From assembly GCF_022695595.1 (NCBI RefSeq), contig NZ_CP074380.1, positions 6,910,501 through 6,974,500 of the forward strand: 64,000 nt of DNA. The letters run 5' to 3'. This document shows, piece after piece, positions 18,630 through 28,388 of the stretch. Below the pieces are notes generated by a model. It searched no databases, was not told where the DNA came from, and was given only the letters and a program-made list of their open reading frames with translations. This stretch comes from Streptomyces sp. MST-110588 (GTDB lineage: Bacteria > Actinomycetota > Actinomycetes > Streptomycetales > Streptomycetaceae). Position 1 is the stretch's first letter; the number at the start of each line of letters is the position of its first letter. The position numbers and the translations under genes are program-made.

Positions 18630-19004
18630 TCAGTCCCGGACGAGGCAGAACGGGTGACCTGCAGGATCCGCGAAGATGCGCCAACTCCGCCTCCTGTCCC
18701 CCGCATCGAGCAGTGAGGCACCCAGACTGAGAACCTCTTCCTGAGCTCGGTCCAGGTCCTTGACGCCCAGGCCGAGGTGGAACTGCTGAGGCCGAGCGGG
18801 ATCCGGCCACCGTGATGGCTGATGGTCTTCCACTCGCTGGAAGGCCAGCACGAGCCCGTCGGTGTGGAGCGTCGCCCAGCCGTCGCCGAGCGACCACCGC
18901 GGATCCGGCTGGTTCACTACGCCGCCGAGAAGCGACTGGTAGAACCCGGACAGTGCAACGACATCGGCACAGTCCAACACCACACACTGCAGCTTGGCGA
19001 TCAT
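18630..19004 (-). CDS. VOC-family (glyoxalase/bleomycin-resistance fold) protein
   Basis: A 124-residue protein from the ATG at 19004 (MIAKLQCVVLDCADVVALSG). It has the paired beta-alpha-beta-beta-beta units of the vicinal oxygen chelate fold: FYQSLLGGVVNQPDPRWSLG in the first half, FHLGLGVKDLDRAQEEVLSL in the second, and a final IFADPAGHPFCLV. The late GHPFCLV is typical of Streptomyces VOC proteins of unknown substrate. It stands alone between two broken mobile genes, so context gives no role; resistance by sequestering a small molecule is one possibility for the family. Confidence 0.75.
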   Translation of the reverse strand: MIAKLQCVVLDCADVVALSGFYQSLLGGVVNQPDPRWSLGDGWATLHTDGLVLAFQRVEDHQPSRWPDPARPQQFHLGLGVKDLDRAQEEVLSLGASLLDAGDRRRSWRIFADPAGHPFCLVRD

Positions 19005-19039
19005 GAAGGGCAGCGTCTCACGACCCCTGATCACGATCT

Positions 19040-19600
19040 ACAGCTGGAGTACTAGGTGCCACCAGCTTCGGAGGCCAGCTTGGCCGTGATGACCCGGTGT
19101 TAGCCCAAAGCATCCGCGACGACCGGGGCGGACATCTCCAGCACGTGCTGCCGGATCGCGACGGTGCGACCGACGGTGGTGTGTTGTCCCGGCTGTCCAT
19201 CCAGCGGAACAGAAGTTCTGCGAGCGGTTTGGGAACGGGGGACAGCGGCTCTAGGATCCCTGATTTTGCGATCAGCACCAGGCGCTTGACCAGCAGTGAT
19301 GAACAACGTGAGCAGCTACCGCCGCTGTCGTCGCCGGTGGTTGGTGAGCAGTTCTCGTTTCGAAGGCGCTCGAAGGCGTTACTTTGCGCGACACGGCGGT
19401 TGGTGCATGGATGCGGCCGCAACATGACGAGCTCGGTCTCGCGCTGCGCACCTGCCTGGAGGCACTGCATCCGCCAGTTCTTCCGAGCGATCCGCACGAT
19501 AGTTGATTTCCCGCCACTTGCCAGCACGCCTGCCCTGTTGTCTCGCCTGCCGCTTGAGCCCCTGTGGCAGTGTGCGCCACACGTTTTCGCTTCAGCCGAC
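19040..19600 (-). pseudogene. Tyrosine-recombinase-like C-terminus, decayed
   Basis: Coding sense is split over at least three frames on the minus strand. In order these include RLRALRNENCSPTTGDDSGG, SLLVKRLVLIAKSGILEPLS, PLAELLFRWMDSRDN and finally VAIRQHVLEMSAPVVADALG. The last segment runs on to TTAKLASEAGGT before a stop near 19053. I recall the end (RQ.VL...AP.VADALG.H..T...EAGGTWSRY) from Streptomyces recombinase-like proteins with Cys-rich N-termini, such as the fragment at 2668. A diverged, oppositely oriented copy of part of this sequence lies at 29713-29870. Confidence 0.55.
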
Positions 19601-19886
19601 CATGCGACGCCATGGGGACGCTACTGTCACTGGAACCACTCGTTTAACAGTGGCACCTGTTCCCCGCTGGACGTACGAGCGTTCGCTGGACCCTTGTCTC
19701 TTGTTGGTGCGCATGTGTCGGTGCGGCACTTCAGTGAAACAGCATAGCTTCGTGCCAGTAAATACGCATGATGATAGTAATACGAATCCTATTCCTCGTT
19801 TCTGTCTGGTTTTTTCGGCGTCGCAAAAAACCAGCCGGGAAACCTCAGTATGCCGGTTTTCCAATCTGGGAGAGTGAGGTATCGGA

Positions 19887-20336
19887 ATGGGGCAGAAGCA
19901 GGTAGCGAAGTTCACCCTGGAGGTGAATTCCAAGCGGGTGCTGCCGGGCGCCGAGCGCAACGAGGTCTCCGCGGCGGGCGAGGGGCGGGTGGCCGGCACT
20001 GCGGCCTTCATCGTCTTCACCCACACCGGGCAGCCGCTGCCCGATGGCTCCGAGATCGCCACGGGAAATGGTTTCCTGCGGTCCAAGGAGGGCTGCGGCA
20101 TCGCCTTCCTGCAGGGCATCGGCGGTTTCAGGTGCCAGGAGAACGAAACGCCTGCGCCACGGCAGGCGTGGCAGGGCGCGGTGGCCATCAAGAGTGAATC
20201 GCCGCAGTTCCGGAAGCTGAACGGTCGGGTCTTCTGGCTGGAGGTCCACCTGGACCTCGACGGCAACTCGGTGCACCGCTGGTTCGCCCTGGACCTGTGC
20301 GACGAGGACGAGGAAGAGGACGACTTCGGCCTCTGA
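19887..20336 (+). CDS. Hypothetical protein upstream of the iterative PKS
   Basis: A 149-residue soluble protein with a good ribosome site (GAGTGAGG) before the ATG at 19887. It reads MGQKQVAKFTLEVNSKRVLP, then a Gly/Ala-rich strand region, EIATGNGFLRSKEGCGIAFL and a strongly acidic C-terminus (CDEDEEEDDFGL). No family is recognised and no signal peptide is present. It is 177 bases upstream of the PKS gene on the same strand, so co-transcription is likely. It may therefore be part of the same pathway, for example as a binding or regulatory partner. Confidence 0.6.
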   Translation: MGQKQVAKFTLEVNSKRVLPGAERNEVSAAGEGRVAGTAAFIVFTHTGQPLPDGSEIATGNGFLRSKEGCGIAFLQGIGGFRCQENETPAPRQAWQGAVAIKSESPQFRKLNGRVFWLEVHLDLDGNSVHRWFALDLCDEDEEEDDFGL

Positions 20337-20512
20337 GCCGGTCGTCGCACCGCTGTGGCGCTGTTCTCGGATCCGGGTCCGTTTCCGGGGGCGGTGCCAC
20401 TGGCGGCTTGCCGTTGTGGTCTACGGCGTGGTGCCGGCATCGCTGCACCGAATTCGCCGTGTTGTGAAGCCGTTGAATTTCCGGATTCTGTGCGGGGAAG
20501 GGAAGGGCTGTA

Positions 20513-23500
20513 ATGGCGACGTCTTTTTCGGACTACCCGATCGCGGTCGTGGGGGCCGGATGTCGTCTGCCCGGCAAGGTGCAGTCCCTTGCGGATTTGT
20601 GGCGGTTGCTGGCGGAGGAACAGTATGCGGTGCGCGAGGTGCCGCCGGACCGGTGGACACAGGCCGAACTGGCTGAACTCCCGGCACAGGTGCTGGCCCG
20701 AATGCGTCATGGCGGCTTTCTGGACGGGGACGTGTATGCGTTCGATGCGGCCGCGTTCGGGATGAATGAGCACGAGGCGCGGTTCGCCGATCCGCAGCAC
20801 CGGCTGCTGTGGGAGGTGGTGTGGGAGGCGCTGGAACACGCCGGGATGCCACCGATGGGGCTGGCGGGGGCGCGGGTGGGGCAGTACTTCGGCTCCTACG
20901 CCAAGGACTACCTCCTGCGCACGCAGCGCGGGCCGACGGACTGTGACCCGTACACGTTCTTCACCGCCCTGGACAGCGTGGTCACCGGCCGGCTCGGTTT
21001 TCTGCTGGATGTGCGGGGTCCGGCCCTGCCCGTGGAGGGGGCGTGCGCCTCGTCGTTGATGGCGGTGCACGCGGCCTGCCAGGCCCTGCGGGCCGGGGAG
21101 GTGGAGGTGGCGCTGGCCGGGGGTACGCAACTGGCGCTGGGGCCGGAGCTGGTGGCCTCGTTCGCCCGCTGGGAGGGGTATTCGCCGACGGGGCAGTCGC
21201 GGCCGTTCGATGCGCAGGCGGACGGCTTCGTGCGGGCCGAGGGGTGCGGGGTGGTGGTGCTCAAGCGGCTCGCGGAGGCTCTGCGGGCCGGGGACCGGGT
21301 GCTGGCGGTGCTGCGGGGCTCGGCGGTGAACGTCAACGGCATGGGGACGCGTCTGACGGCCCCGTCGGCTGCGGCACAGGTGGAGGTGTACCGGACGGCG
21401 CTGGCGTGTGCGGGGGTGGACCCGGGGGATGTGGGCATGGTGGAGGCCCATGGCCCGGGGACGCCGGCCGGGGATCCGGTGGAGTTCGCGTCGGTGGCCG
21501 AGGTGTACGGGGCGGGCCGCGGCAGGTGTGCGCTGGGCTCGGTGAAGTCGAACATCGGGCACGCGGAGGCGGCCTCGGGGATGGCCGGGCTGCTGAAGGC
21601 GATCGCGGCGGTGCGGCACGGGGCGGTCCCGGCCACGTTGCACTTCACGCGGTGGAATCCGCTGATGGACCCGGACGGGACGCGGTTGTTCGTGCCGACC
21701 GCCATGGTGCCCTGGCCGGTCGCGGGTGCGGGGCGGCTGGCTGCGGTGTCGTCTTTCGGCGCCACTGGCAGCAACGGGCACGTCATCGTCGAAGCGCCCC
21801 CACAGCGTACGGCGCCCGTCTCCCGCCGTCGGGCGCCAGCCGATGCGCCCGCGCGCTCCGGTGCGGCGGGTGGTGCGGACAGCGAGGTCCGGGCGTTCTT
21901 GTTGTCCGGCCGCACGTATGGCGCGGTGCGTGAGTCCGCGGGGCGCCTGGCGCTCTGGCTGGAGGCCGACGGCGCCAACGCTTTGTTGGCGGATGTGGCC
22001 CACACGCTGGCGGTGCGTCGCTCACACTCCGTTTACCGGGCAGCCGTGACGGCCGGCGGCCGGGCGCAGTTGCTGGCGCGGCTGCGGGCCGTGCACGAGG
22101 GCCGGCCGGTGGACGGCGTGGCGCACGGGGAGCAGGTGCCGGGGGCCGGGGAGCGCGGGCCGGTGTGGGTGTTCGCCGGGCACGGCTCGCAGTGGGCCGG
22201 GATGTGCCGAGGTCTGCTGGATACGGATGCGGCCTTCACCGCCGCGATCGACGAGCTGGAGCCGCTGGTGGCGGCCGAGTCGGGTTTCTCGCTGCGTACC
22301 ACGCTGACGGCCCGGCAGGTGGTGACCGGCTTCGACCGTGTCCAGCCCACGCTGTTCGCCGTGCAGATGGGCCTGGCGGCGATGTGGCGCTCTTGGGGCG
22401 TGGAGCCCGCCGCGATCATCGGCTACTCCATGGGCGAGGCCGCGGCCGCGGTCACCGCGGGGGCGTTGAGCGTGGCGGACGGGGTCGGTGTGATCTGCCG
22501 CCGCTCCCGGCTGATCCTGCGCACGGCGGGACAGGGGCTGATGGCCTCGGTGGCCCTGGGCCACCGTGAGGTCGAAGAGCGGCTCGCGCGGGAGAACGTG
22601 GTCGGGGTGTCGGTCGCGGTGATCACCGCCCCGCATCTGACGGTCATCGGCGGGGACGCGGCGCAGGTGCGCGCCCTGGCCGCACGCTGGGAGGCCCAGG
22701 GCATCGGGATCCGGCTGGTCAACGTGGATGTGGCCTCGCACACCGGGCACATGGACGCGCTCAAGACGGCACTCACCCAGGAACTGGCCGGCCTGCAGCC
22801 GAGCCCGGCCCGCGTCCCCTTTTACACCACGGCGCTGGACGACCCGCGCGAGGCGGCCGGCTTCGATGCCGCCTACTGGTTCGCCAACCAGCGTCGGCCG
22901 GTGCAGTTCGCGCAAGCCGTACGGGCGGCCTGGGACGACGGGTACCGGCTGTTCGTCGAACTCGGCCCGCACCCCCTGCTGAGCGGTGCCATCCCCGCCA
23001 GCGCCGGCGGCCCCGTCGCCGCCGTCGCGTCCCTGCTGCGCGACAGCGACGAGCGCAGCGCCTTCCTGGCGCAGCTCGCCGCCTTCCACACGGCCGGAGG
23101 GAACGTCGACTGGGCACGCCACTACGGAGACGGCCGGCTGGTGGACGCTCCGGCCACGACGTGGGAACGCCAGCACCTGTCGGTCCCGCCGTCGCGTCCC
23201 CGCGCGGCAGCAGGGGTGGCCGGACACCCGCTGGTGGGTCCGCACGTGGCGGACCCGGACACCGACGGCCGTCACCTGTGGCAGGCCCGGCTCGACCCCC
23301 AGCAGGTGCCCTGGCTGGCCGATCACACCTTCAACGGCGCCCCCGTGCTGTTCGCGACCGCCTACGCGGAGATGTGCGTACAGGCGGCCCTCGACCTCTT
23401 CGGCGGTGCGCCCGGGCACGTCCGTGTCACCGACTTGCACATCCACCGGGCGCTGGCGGTAGCGCGCCCGGTGACGGTGACCGCACACGCCACCCTTGCC

Positions 23501-26500
23501 CGCCCCGGCCGGGCCGAGTGGGCCGTGGAGACGGGCAACGCCCAGGACGGCCGCACCCACCACGCCACCGCCCGCCTTGAGCACCTGGACCTCAGCGCCC
23601 CGGCTTGGCAGGACGCGCCCGAACAGCCAGACCTCGATGCGCTGCGGGCCGCCCACCGCCACGCCATCGACACCGGCGCCTTTTACACCGACGTACGGGA
23701 GACGCTGGGCGTGCACTACGGCCCGGCCTTCCAGGGGCTGCGCTCGCTGCGGGCGCACGACGGGCCGGACGGCACCAGCGTCCTCGCCTCCTACAGCCTG
23801 CCCGACGCCGCCCGCCCGGCCTCACGGCACCTGCACTGCCACCCGGTCATCCTGGACACCGCCGGCCAGGCCGCGGTCGCGGCGTGGCGACACGCCACCG
23901 AGACGGCCGAAGGCGGCATCGTCGTCACCCGCATCGGCTGCCTGCGGCTGTACGGCGAGCTTCCGGCCACCGGCTGGCTGCACGCCCGCACCCACCAGGC
24001 GGGCCCGCGCTCGGCCCGCGCCACGGTCCGCATCCTGTCCCCGGGCGGAGTCGTGGCGGCCGAACTGGCCGGCATCGAACTGACCAGCGTGCCCACACGC
24101 CGCCCCGACGAACACCTCCAGACCCGGCTGCTGGGCCTTGACTGGAGCGAAACCCCCCTGCCCGCCGTCCCCGCGGACACCACCGGGCGCTGGCTGCTGG
24201 TCCACACCGGCAACGGGCGGCCCTTCGCCGAAACCCTGGCCGCCGCCCTGTCCGCCAGCGGCACCCGCGCCGGCCTCGCCCCAGCCGACGACACCCCCGC
24301 ACTGCGACCGCCCCCGGGCGATGACCACCACCGGGTGACCGGTGTGGTCTTCGTGCCCGGCACCGCAGGGGCCGACGATGGCGACCAGGCGATCGCCCTG
24401 GCGCAAGAGCACGTCATCCGCCTCGTGCACCTGGCCCAGGTGCTCACCGCCGGGGACGACGGCGGGGGCCCGGTGCGGCTGTGGGCGCTGACCCGCAACG
24501 CCGAGACCACCGCGGCCGGCGAGATGCCCAACCTGGCTCAGGCCGGGCTACGCGGCGCCCTGCGCACCCTCGGCTACGAACACCCCCGGCTGACCCCCAC
24601 CCTCCTCGACACCGACGCGCACACCTCGCCCAACCGCCTCGCCCGAGAACTCCTGACCTGCCCCGCCACCGAGGACCACATCGCCTACCGCAACGGACGG
24701 CGCCTGCTCGCCTGCCTGCGCCCCGCCCCCTTGACAGCCGGTGACCGGCGCCGCCGCACCGCCGACTTCACCCGCGAGCGCGCCGACCTCGCCGCCCGCA
24801 CCCCCGGCGACCTGGACTCGCTCGAACTGATCGCTGTCCCCCGCCGGCCCCCGGGCCCGCGCGACGTCGAAATCCGGGTGCACGCCACCGGCCTGAACTT
24901 CTCCCATGTCCTGACCACGGCGGGCCACTACGCCCGCCCCGGACAGGACCCGCAACTGCAGACCGCCTTCGACTGCGCCGGCACCATCAGCGCCGTCGGA
25001 TGCGAGGTCACCCACCTGCGCGAGGGCGAGCGGGTCGCCGCCTTCGCCGCGGCCCCCTACCTCGGCTCCTCCTACGTGACCGTGCGGGCCGACTGGCCTG
25101 TCCTGCCGGTCCCGGACGCCATGAGCCTGACGGACGCCGCCTGTCTGCCCATCGCCTACCTCACCGCCTGGCACGGCCTGCGCAACCTGGCCCGCCTCCA
25201 GGCCGGACAGCGCGTCCTGATCCACTGCGCCAGCGGCGGCATGGGCCTGGCGGCCGTCAACGTGGCCCGGCTGTGCGGGGCCGAGATCTGGGCCACCGCC
25301 GGCACCGAAGCCAAGCGCACCTACCTGCGCGGCCAGGGCATCGGCCAGGTGCTGGACTCCCGCACCCTGGACTTCGCCGACCACCTCCGCCAGGCCACCA
25401 ACGGCCACGGCATCGACGTCGTCTGGAACTGCCTGGCGGGCCCCGCCCAGGCCGCCAGCCTGGACCTGCTCGTACCCGGCGGCCGCTTCATCGAGATCGG
25501 CAAGAAGGACGTCTACGACGGCACCCGCCTCAGCCTCGTCCCCTTCGGCCGCAACCTGTCCTTCCACACGCTCTACCTCACCCGCGACTGGCCCCAGCAC
25601 CCCGAGCTGACCCGCACCGCAACCGAGGTCACCCAGGCCCTGGCCCAGGGCCTGCTGCCGCCCCTGCCCGTCACCGCCCACCCCGTCACCGACGCCGCCG
25701 ACGCCTACCGCACCCTGGCCCAGGGCCGGCACACCGGCCGCCTCGCCCTGACCTGGCCCGCCCACGGCAGCGCCGAACTGCCCGTACGCCCCCAGGACGT
25801 GCCCCTGGTCCGCGACGACGGCAGCTACCTGATCACCGGCGGCCTCGGCGGCCTCGGCCTGCTCGCCGCCCGCTGGCTCACCGACCATTACGCCGGCACC
25901 GTCATCCTCACCTCACGCGACGCCCCCGACCCCCACACCGGGCAGCACATCGAAGAACTAAGGCAGCGCGGCACGCGTATCGAAGTCGTCCTCGGCGACA
26001 TCGCCGCCCCCGGCACCGCCGAGCGCCTCGTACAGGCCGCCACCGCCACCGGCCACCGCCTCGCCGGCGTCCTGCACGCCGCCGCCGTCATCGAAGACGC
26101 CACCACCGAAACCCTCACCGACGACCTCATCCGCCGCGTCTGGCACCCCAAAACCACCGGCACCTGGCGCCTGCACCAGGCCACCGCCACACACGACCTC
26201 GACTGGTGGGTGGCCTACTCCTCCGCCGCCTCCACCCTCGGCAACGGCGGACAGACCGCCTACGCCGCCGCCAACGCCTGGCTGGAGGAGTTCACCTCCT
26301 GGCGCCGCGCCCAGGGCCTGCCGGCCACCTGCATCGCCTGGGGCCCCTGGGCCGACGTCGGCGCCGGAGCCTTCATGCAGGCCCGCGGCTACGAAATGAT
26401 CGCCCCCGAAGAAGGCATGGCGGCCCTGCGCCACCTCCTGGCCCACGGCCGCCCCCGCACCACCTACACCCCCGCCGACTACCACCGCTGGCTGCAAGCC

Positions 26501-26995
26501 CACCCCACCGCCGACCGCCTCGCCTACTTCGCCCCCCTGCTCGGCACCACCGCACACGCCACCGACACCGGCCCCAACCTCTCCACCGCCCTCGCCCGGT
26601 GCACCACCCAGGCCGAACGCCACCACCTGCTCCAACAAGCCGTCATCACCCACACCGCCACCGTCCTGCACCACGACCCCGCCGCCCTGACCCCCGCCAC
26701 CGCCTTCAACGCCATCGGCCTGGACTCCCTGATGTCCACCAGCCTGCGCAACAAGCTCGAACATGACACCGGACTACGCATCCCCCCCAGCGTGATGTGG
26801 GCCCAGCACAACCCCGCCGACCTCACCCACTACCTCCTCGAACAACTCCCCACCCCCGCCCACCAATGCACGGCACCGAACGGAAACACCCACACCTCCG
26901 CAGCCGGGACACCACCGCCCCCGAACGCCTCGGCCCCCACCACCGGACCCACCGGAACCGGCCTGCGGCCAGGAGCAGGAAGCCCGTCACGATGA
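20513..26995 (+). CDS. Single-module iterative type I PKS, KS-AT-DH-ER-KR-ACP
   Basis: A 2160-residue highly reducing synthase whose domain order and size recall mycocerosic-acid-synthase-type iterative enzymes. KS (about 8-430) has Cys178 in GACASSL, EAHGPGT and SNIGHAEA. AT (about 545-860) has GHGSQ and the nucleophile Ser639 in GYSMGE. DH (about 900-1180) has His938 in DHTFNGAP and LDTAGQ. ER (about 1440-1750) has HCASGGMG. KR (about 1765-1960) has TGGLGGLG, YSSAAS and AYAAANAW. ACP carries the pantetheine site Ser2072 in GLDSLM. No thioesterase, reductase or docking region is visible. Several motifs depart from consensus (GACASS for TACSSS, GYS for GHS, no Pro in the DH HxxxGxxxxP). A fully reduced or branched acyl chain is the likely product; the release step is unknown. 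It is coupled to the P450 gene by an ATGA overlap. Confidence 0.92.
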   Translation: MATSFSDYPIAVVGAGCRLPGKVQSLADLWRLLAEEQYAVREVPPDRWTQAELAELPAQVLARMRHGGFLDGDVYAFDAAAFGMNEHEARFADPQHRLLWEVVWEALEHAGMPPMGLAGARVGQYFGSYAKDYLLRTQRGPTDCDPYTFFTALDSVVTGRLGFLLDVRGPALPVEGACASSLMAVHAACQALRAGEVEVALAGGTQLALGPELVASFARWEGYSPTGQSRPFDAQADGFVRAEGCGVVVLKRLAEALRAGDRVLAVLRGSAVNVNGMGTRLTAPSAAAQVEVYRTALACAGVDPGDVGMVEAHGPGTPAGDPVEFASVAEVYGAGRGRCALGSVKSNIGHAEAASGMAGLLKAIAAVRHGAVPATLHFTRWNPLMDPDGTRLFVPTAMVPWPVAGAGRLAAVSSFGATGSNGHVIVEAPPQRTAPVSRRRAPADAPARSGAAGGADSEVRAFLLSGRTYGAVRESAGRLALWLEADGANALLADVAHTLAVRRSHSVYRAAVTAGGRAQLLARLRAVHEGRPVDGVAHGEQVPGAGERGPVWVFAGHGSQWAGMCRGLLDTDAAFTAAIDELEPLVAAESGFSLRTTLTARQVVTGFDRVQPTLFAVQMGLAAMWRSWGVEPAAIIGYSMGEAAAAVTAGALSVADGVGVICRRSRLILRTAGQGLMASVALGHREVEERLARENVVGVSVAVITAPHLTVIGGDAAQVRALAARWEAQGIGIRLVNVDVASHTGHMDALKTALTQELAGLQPSPARVPFYTTALDDPREAAGFDAAYWFANQRRPVQFAQAVRAAWDDGYRLFVELGPHPLLSGAIPASAGGPVAAVASLLRDSDERSAFLAQLAAFHTAGGNVDWARHYGDGRLVDAPATTWERQHLSVPPSRPRAAAGVAGHPLVGPHVADPDTDGRHLWQARLDPQQVPWLADHTFNGAPVLFATAYAEMCVQAALDLFGGAPGHVRVTDLHIHRALAVARPVTVTAHATLARPGRAEWAVETGNAQDGRTHHATARLEHLDLSAPAWQDAPEQPDLDALRAAHRHAIDTGAFYTDVRETLGVHYGPAFQGLRSLRAHDGPDGTSVLASYSLPDAARPASRHLHCHPVILDTAGQAAVAAWRHATETAEGGIVVTRIGCLRLYGELPATGWLHARTHQAGPRSARATVRILSPGGVVAAELAGIELTSVPTRRPDEHLQTRLLGLDWSETPLPAVPADTTGRWLLVHTGNGRPFAETLAAALSASGTRAGLAPADDTPALRPPPGDDHHRVTGVVFVPGTAGADDGDQAIALAQEHVIRLVHLAQVLTAGDDGGGPVRLWALTRNAETTAAGEMPNLAQAGLRGALRTLGYEHPRLTPTLLDTDAHTSPNRLARELLTCPATEDHIAYRNGRRLLACLRPAPLTAGDRRRRTADFTRERADLAARTPGDLDSLELIAVPRRPPGPRDVEIRVHATGLNFSHVLTTAGHYARPGQDPQLQTAFDCAGTISAVGCEVTHLREGERVAAFAAAPYLGSSYVTVRADWPVLPVPDAMSLTDAACLPIAYLTAWHGLRNLARLQAGQRVLIHCASGGMGLAAVNVARLCGAEIWATAGTEAKRTYLRGQGIGQVLDSRTLDFADHLRQATNGHGIDVVWNCLAGPAQAASLDLLVPGGRFIEIGKKDVYDGTRLSLVPFGRNLSFHTLYLTRDWPQHPELTRTATEVTQALAQGLLPPLPVTAHPVTDAADAYRTLAQGRHTGRLALTWPAHGSAELPVRPQDVPLVRDDGSYLITGGLGGLGLLAARWLTDHYAGTVILTSRDAPDPHTGQHIEELRQRGTRIEVVLGDIAAPGTAERLVQAATATGHRLAGVLHAAAVIEDATTETLTDDLIRRVWHPKTTGTWRLHQATATHDLDWWVAYSSAASTLGNGGQTAYAAANAWLEEFTSWRRAQGLPATCIAWGPWADVGAGAFMQARGYEMIAPEEGMAALRHLLAHGRPRTTYTPADYHRWLQAHPTADRLAYFAPLLGTTAHATDTGPNLSTALARCTTQAERHHLLQQAVITHTATVLHHDPAALTPATAFNAIGLDSLMSTSLRNKLEHDTGLRIPPSVMWAQHNPADLTHYLLEQLPTPAHQCTAPNGNTHTSAAGTPPPPNASAPTTGPTGTGLRPGAGSPSR

Positions 26996-28194
26996 CCGCC
27001 GCTACGCCCGCACCGCTGACCCTGCAGGCCCTGGGCATCCCCGCCGTCCGGCACAACCCCTACCCCCTGTACCGGCAACTGCGCGAAACCGCACCCGTCC
27101 TGTGGGATCCCGTACGCCACCACTGGACCGTCACCCGCCACCACGAAGTCACCCAAGCACTGCGCTGCCCGGCCCTGCACGCCGTACCCCGCCGCCTCGG
27201 CCCCCGCACACCACCCACCCTGCGCCTGCTCAACACCGCCATGCTCGACTCCGACCCACCCGACCACACCCACCGGCGCCGCGCCTTCACCAAAGCCTTC
27301 ACCCCGCGCCTGACCGCCGACCTCGCCCCCGCCATCACCCAGCACGTCGACACCCTCCTCAACCGCGTGCACGATCACGGCCGCATGGACCTCATCGAAG
27401 ACCTGGCCGCCCCACTGCCCCTGCACACCATCGGCCAGATGCTCGGCGTACCACCGCAACAACGCACCCTCCTGCACGCCGGAGCACGCGGGTACGCCCG
27501 CCTGTGGGGCGGCGACGAAACAGACCAGACCACCGTCAGCCAAGCCGTCACCGACGTCACCAGGGCGATCGACTACTGCCGCGAACTGATCACCCAACGC
27601 CGCCACGCCCCCCGCTGCGACCTCATCAGCCGCCTGGCCTCACCAGCCGACCGGGCGAGCTCGCTCAGCGACGGCGAACTGGCCGCCAACCTCTTCATGG
27701 TCTTCACCGCAGGCCACTACACGACCACCGACTTCCTGGGAAACTCCGTCATCGCACTCGCTCACCACCCGCACCAATGGCAACAACTGTGCGCAGACCC
27801 AACACTGGCCCCGTCAGCCGTCACCGAACTGCTGCGCTACGAAGCCCCCGTCCAGTTCGTCATCCGCCTGGCCGCACAAGACCTCACCCTTGCCGACCAG
27901 CACATCACCACCGGCCAGCTCGTCGTCCTCCTGCTCGCCGCAGCCAACCGCGACCCCCGCGCCTTCCCCGATCCCGACCGCCTCGTCCTCACCCGCACCC
28001 CCAACCACCACCTCACCCTCGGCTTCGGCATCCACTCCTGCCTGGGAACAGCCCTGGCCCGGATACAAGGCGAGATCACCCTGAGCCGACTGGCCATCCG
28101 CATGCCTCGCCTCCGCCCGGCCGGCGACACCATCCATTGGAAGACCACCGCCGGACTCCGCGGACCTCTCCGCCTCCCCGTCCGCTGGGACTGA
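26992..28194 (+). CDS. Cytochrome P450
   Basis: Probably oxidises the product of the PKS, whose stop codon overlaps its ATG (ATGA at 26992-26995). The 400-residue protein has the K-helix ELLRYEAPVQ (ExxR), the haem loop LGFGIHSCLG with Cys350 as ligand, and an early DPPDHTHRRR as in bacterial CYP families. The I-helix reads FTAGHYTTTDF, so Tyr243 stands where most P450s have an acidic residue before the conserved Thr (AGHETT). That could alter proton delivery or indicate an unusual reaction. Redox partners are not encoded nearby. Confidence 0.92.
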   Translation: MTAATPAPLTLQALGIPAVRHNPYPLYRQLRETAPVLWDPVRHHWTVTRHHEVTQALRCPALHAVPRRLGPRTPPTLRLLNTAMLDSDPPDHTHRRRAFTKAFTPRLTADLAPAITQHVDTLLNRVHDHGRMDLIEDLAAPLPLHTIGQMLGVPPQQRTLLHAGARGYARLWGGDETDQTTVSQAVTDVTRAIDYCRELITQRRHAPRCDLISRLASPADRASSLSDGELAANLFMVFTAGHYTTTDFLGNSVIALAHHPHQWQQLCADPTLAPSAVTELLRYEAPVQFVIRLAAQDLTLADQHITTGQLVVLLLAAANRDPRAFPDPDRLVLTRTPNHHLTLGFGIHSCLGTALARIQGEITLSRLAIRMPRLRPAGDTIHWKTTAGLRGPLRLPVRWD

Positions 28195-28388
28195 CCACCG
28201 CTCCACGGCCGAGTGCCCGGGCTCCGTAAGGCGGGCCAGCGCGGTCAACCGTGCACGCCGCGTCGCCCCGCGTGGCTGGCATACGCGGGTCACGCCACCA
28301 CACAGCCCAGCCGTCGCTGAACTCGCGGTCACGGTTGACACGCCGACCGCTCCAGGCGACGAACCGCAGCGCTACCCAGGCGGCAGGT

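Noticed and set aside
19592..22003. 803-codon minus-strand frame over the PKS start
   Set aside because: Pro/Arg/His-rich antisense of the ketosynthase; no domain pattern.
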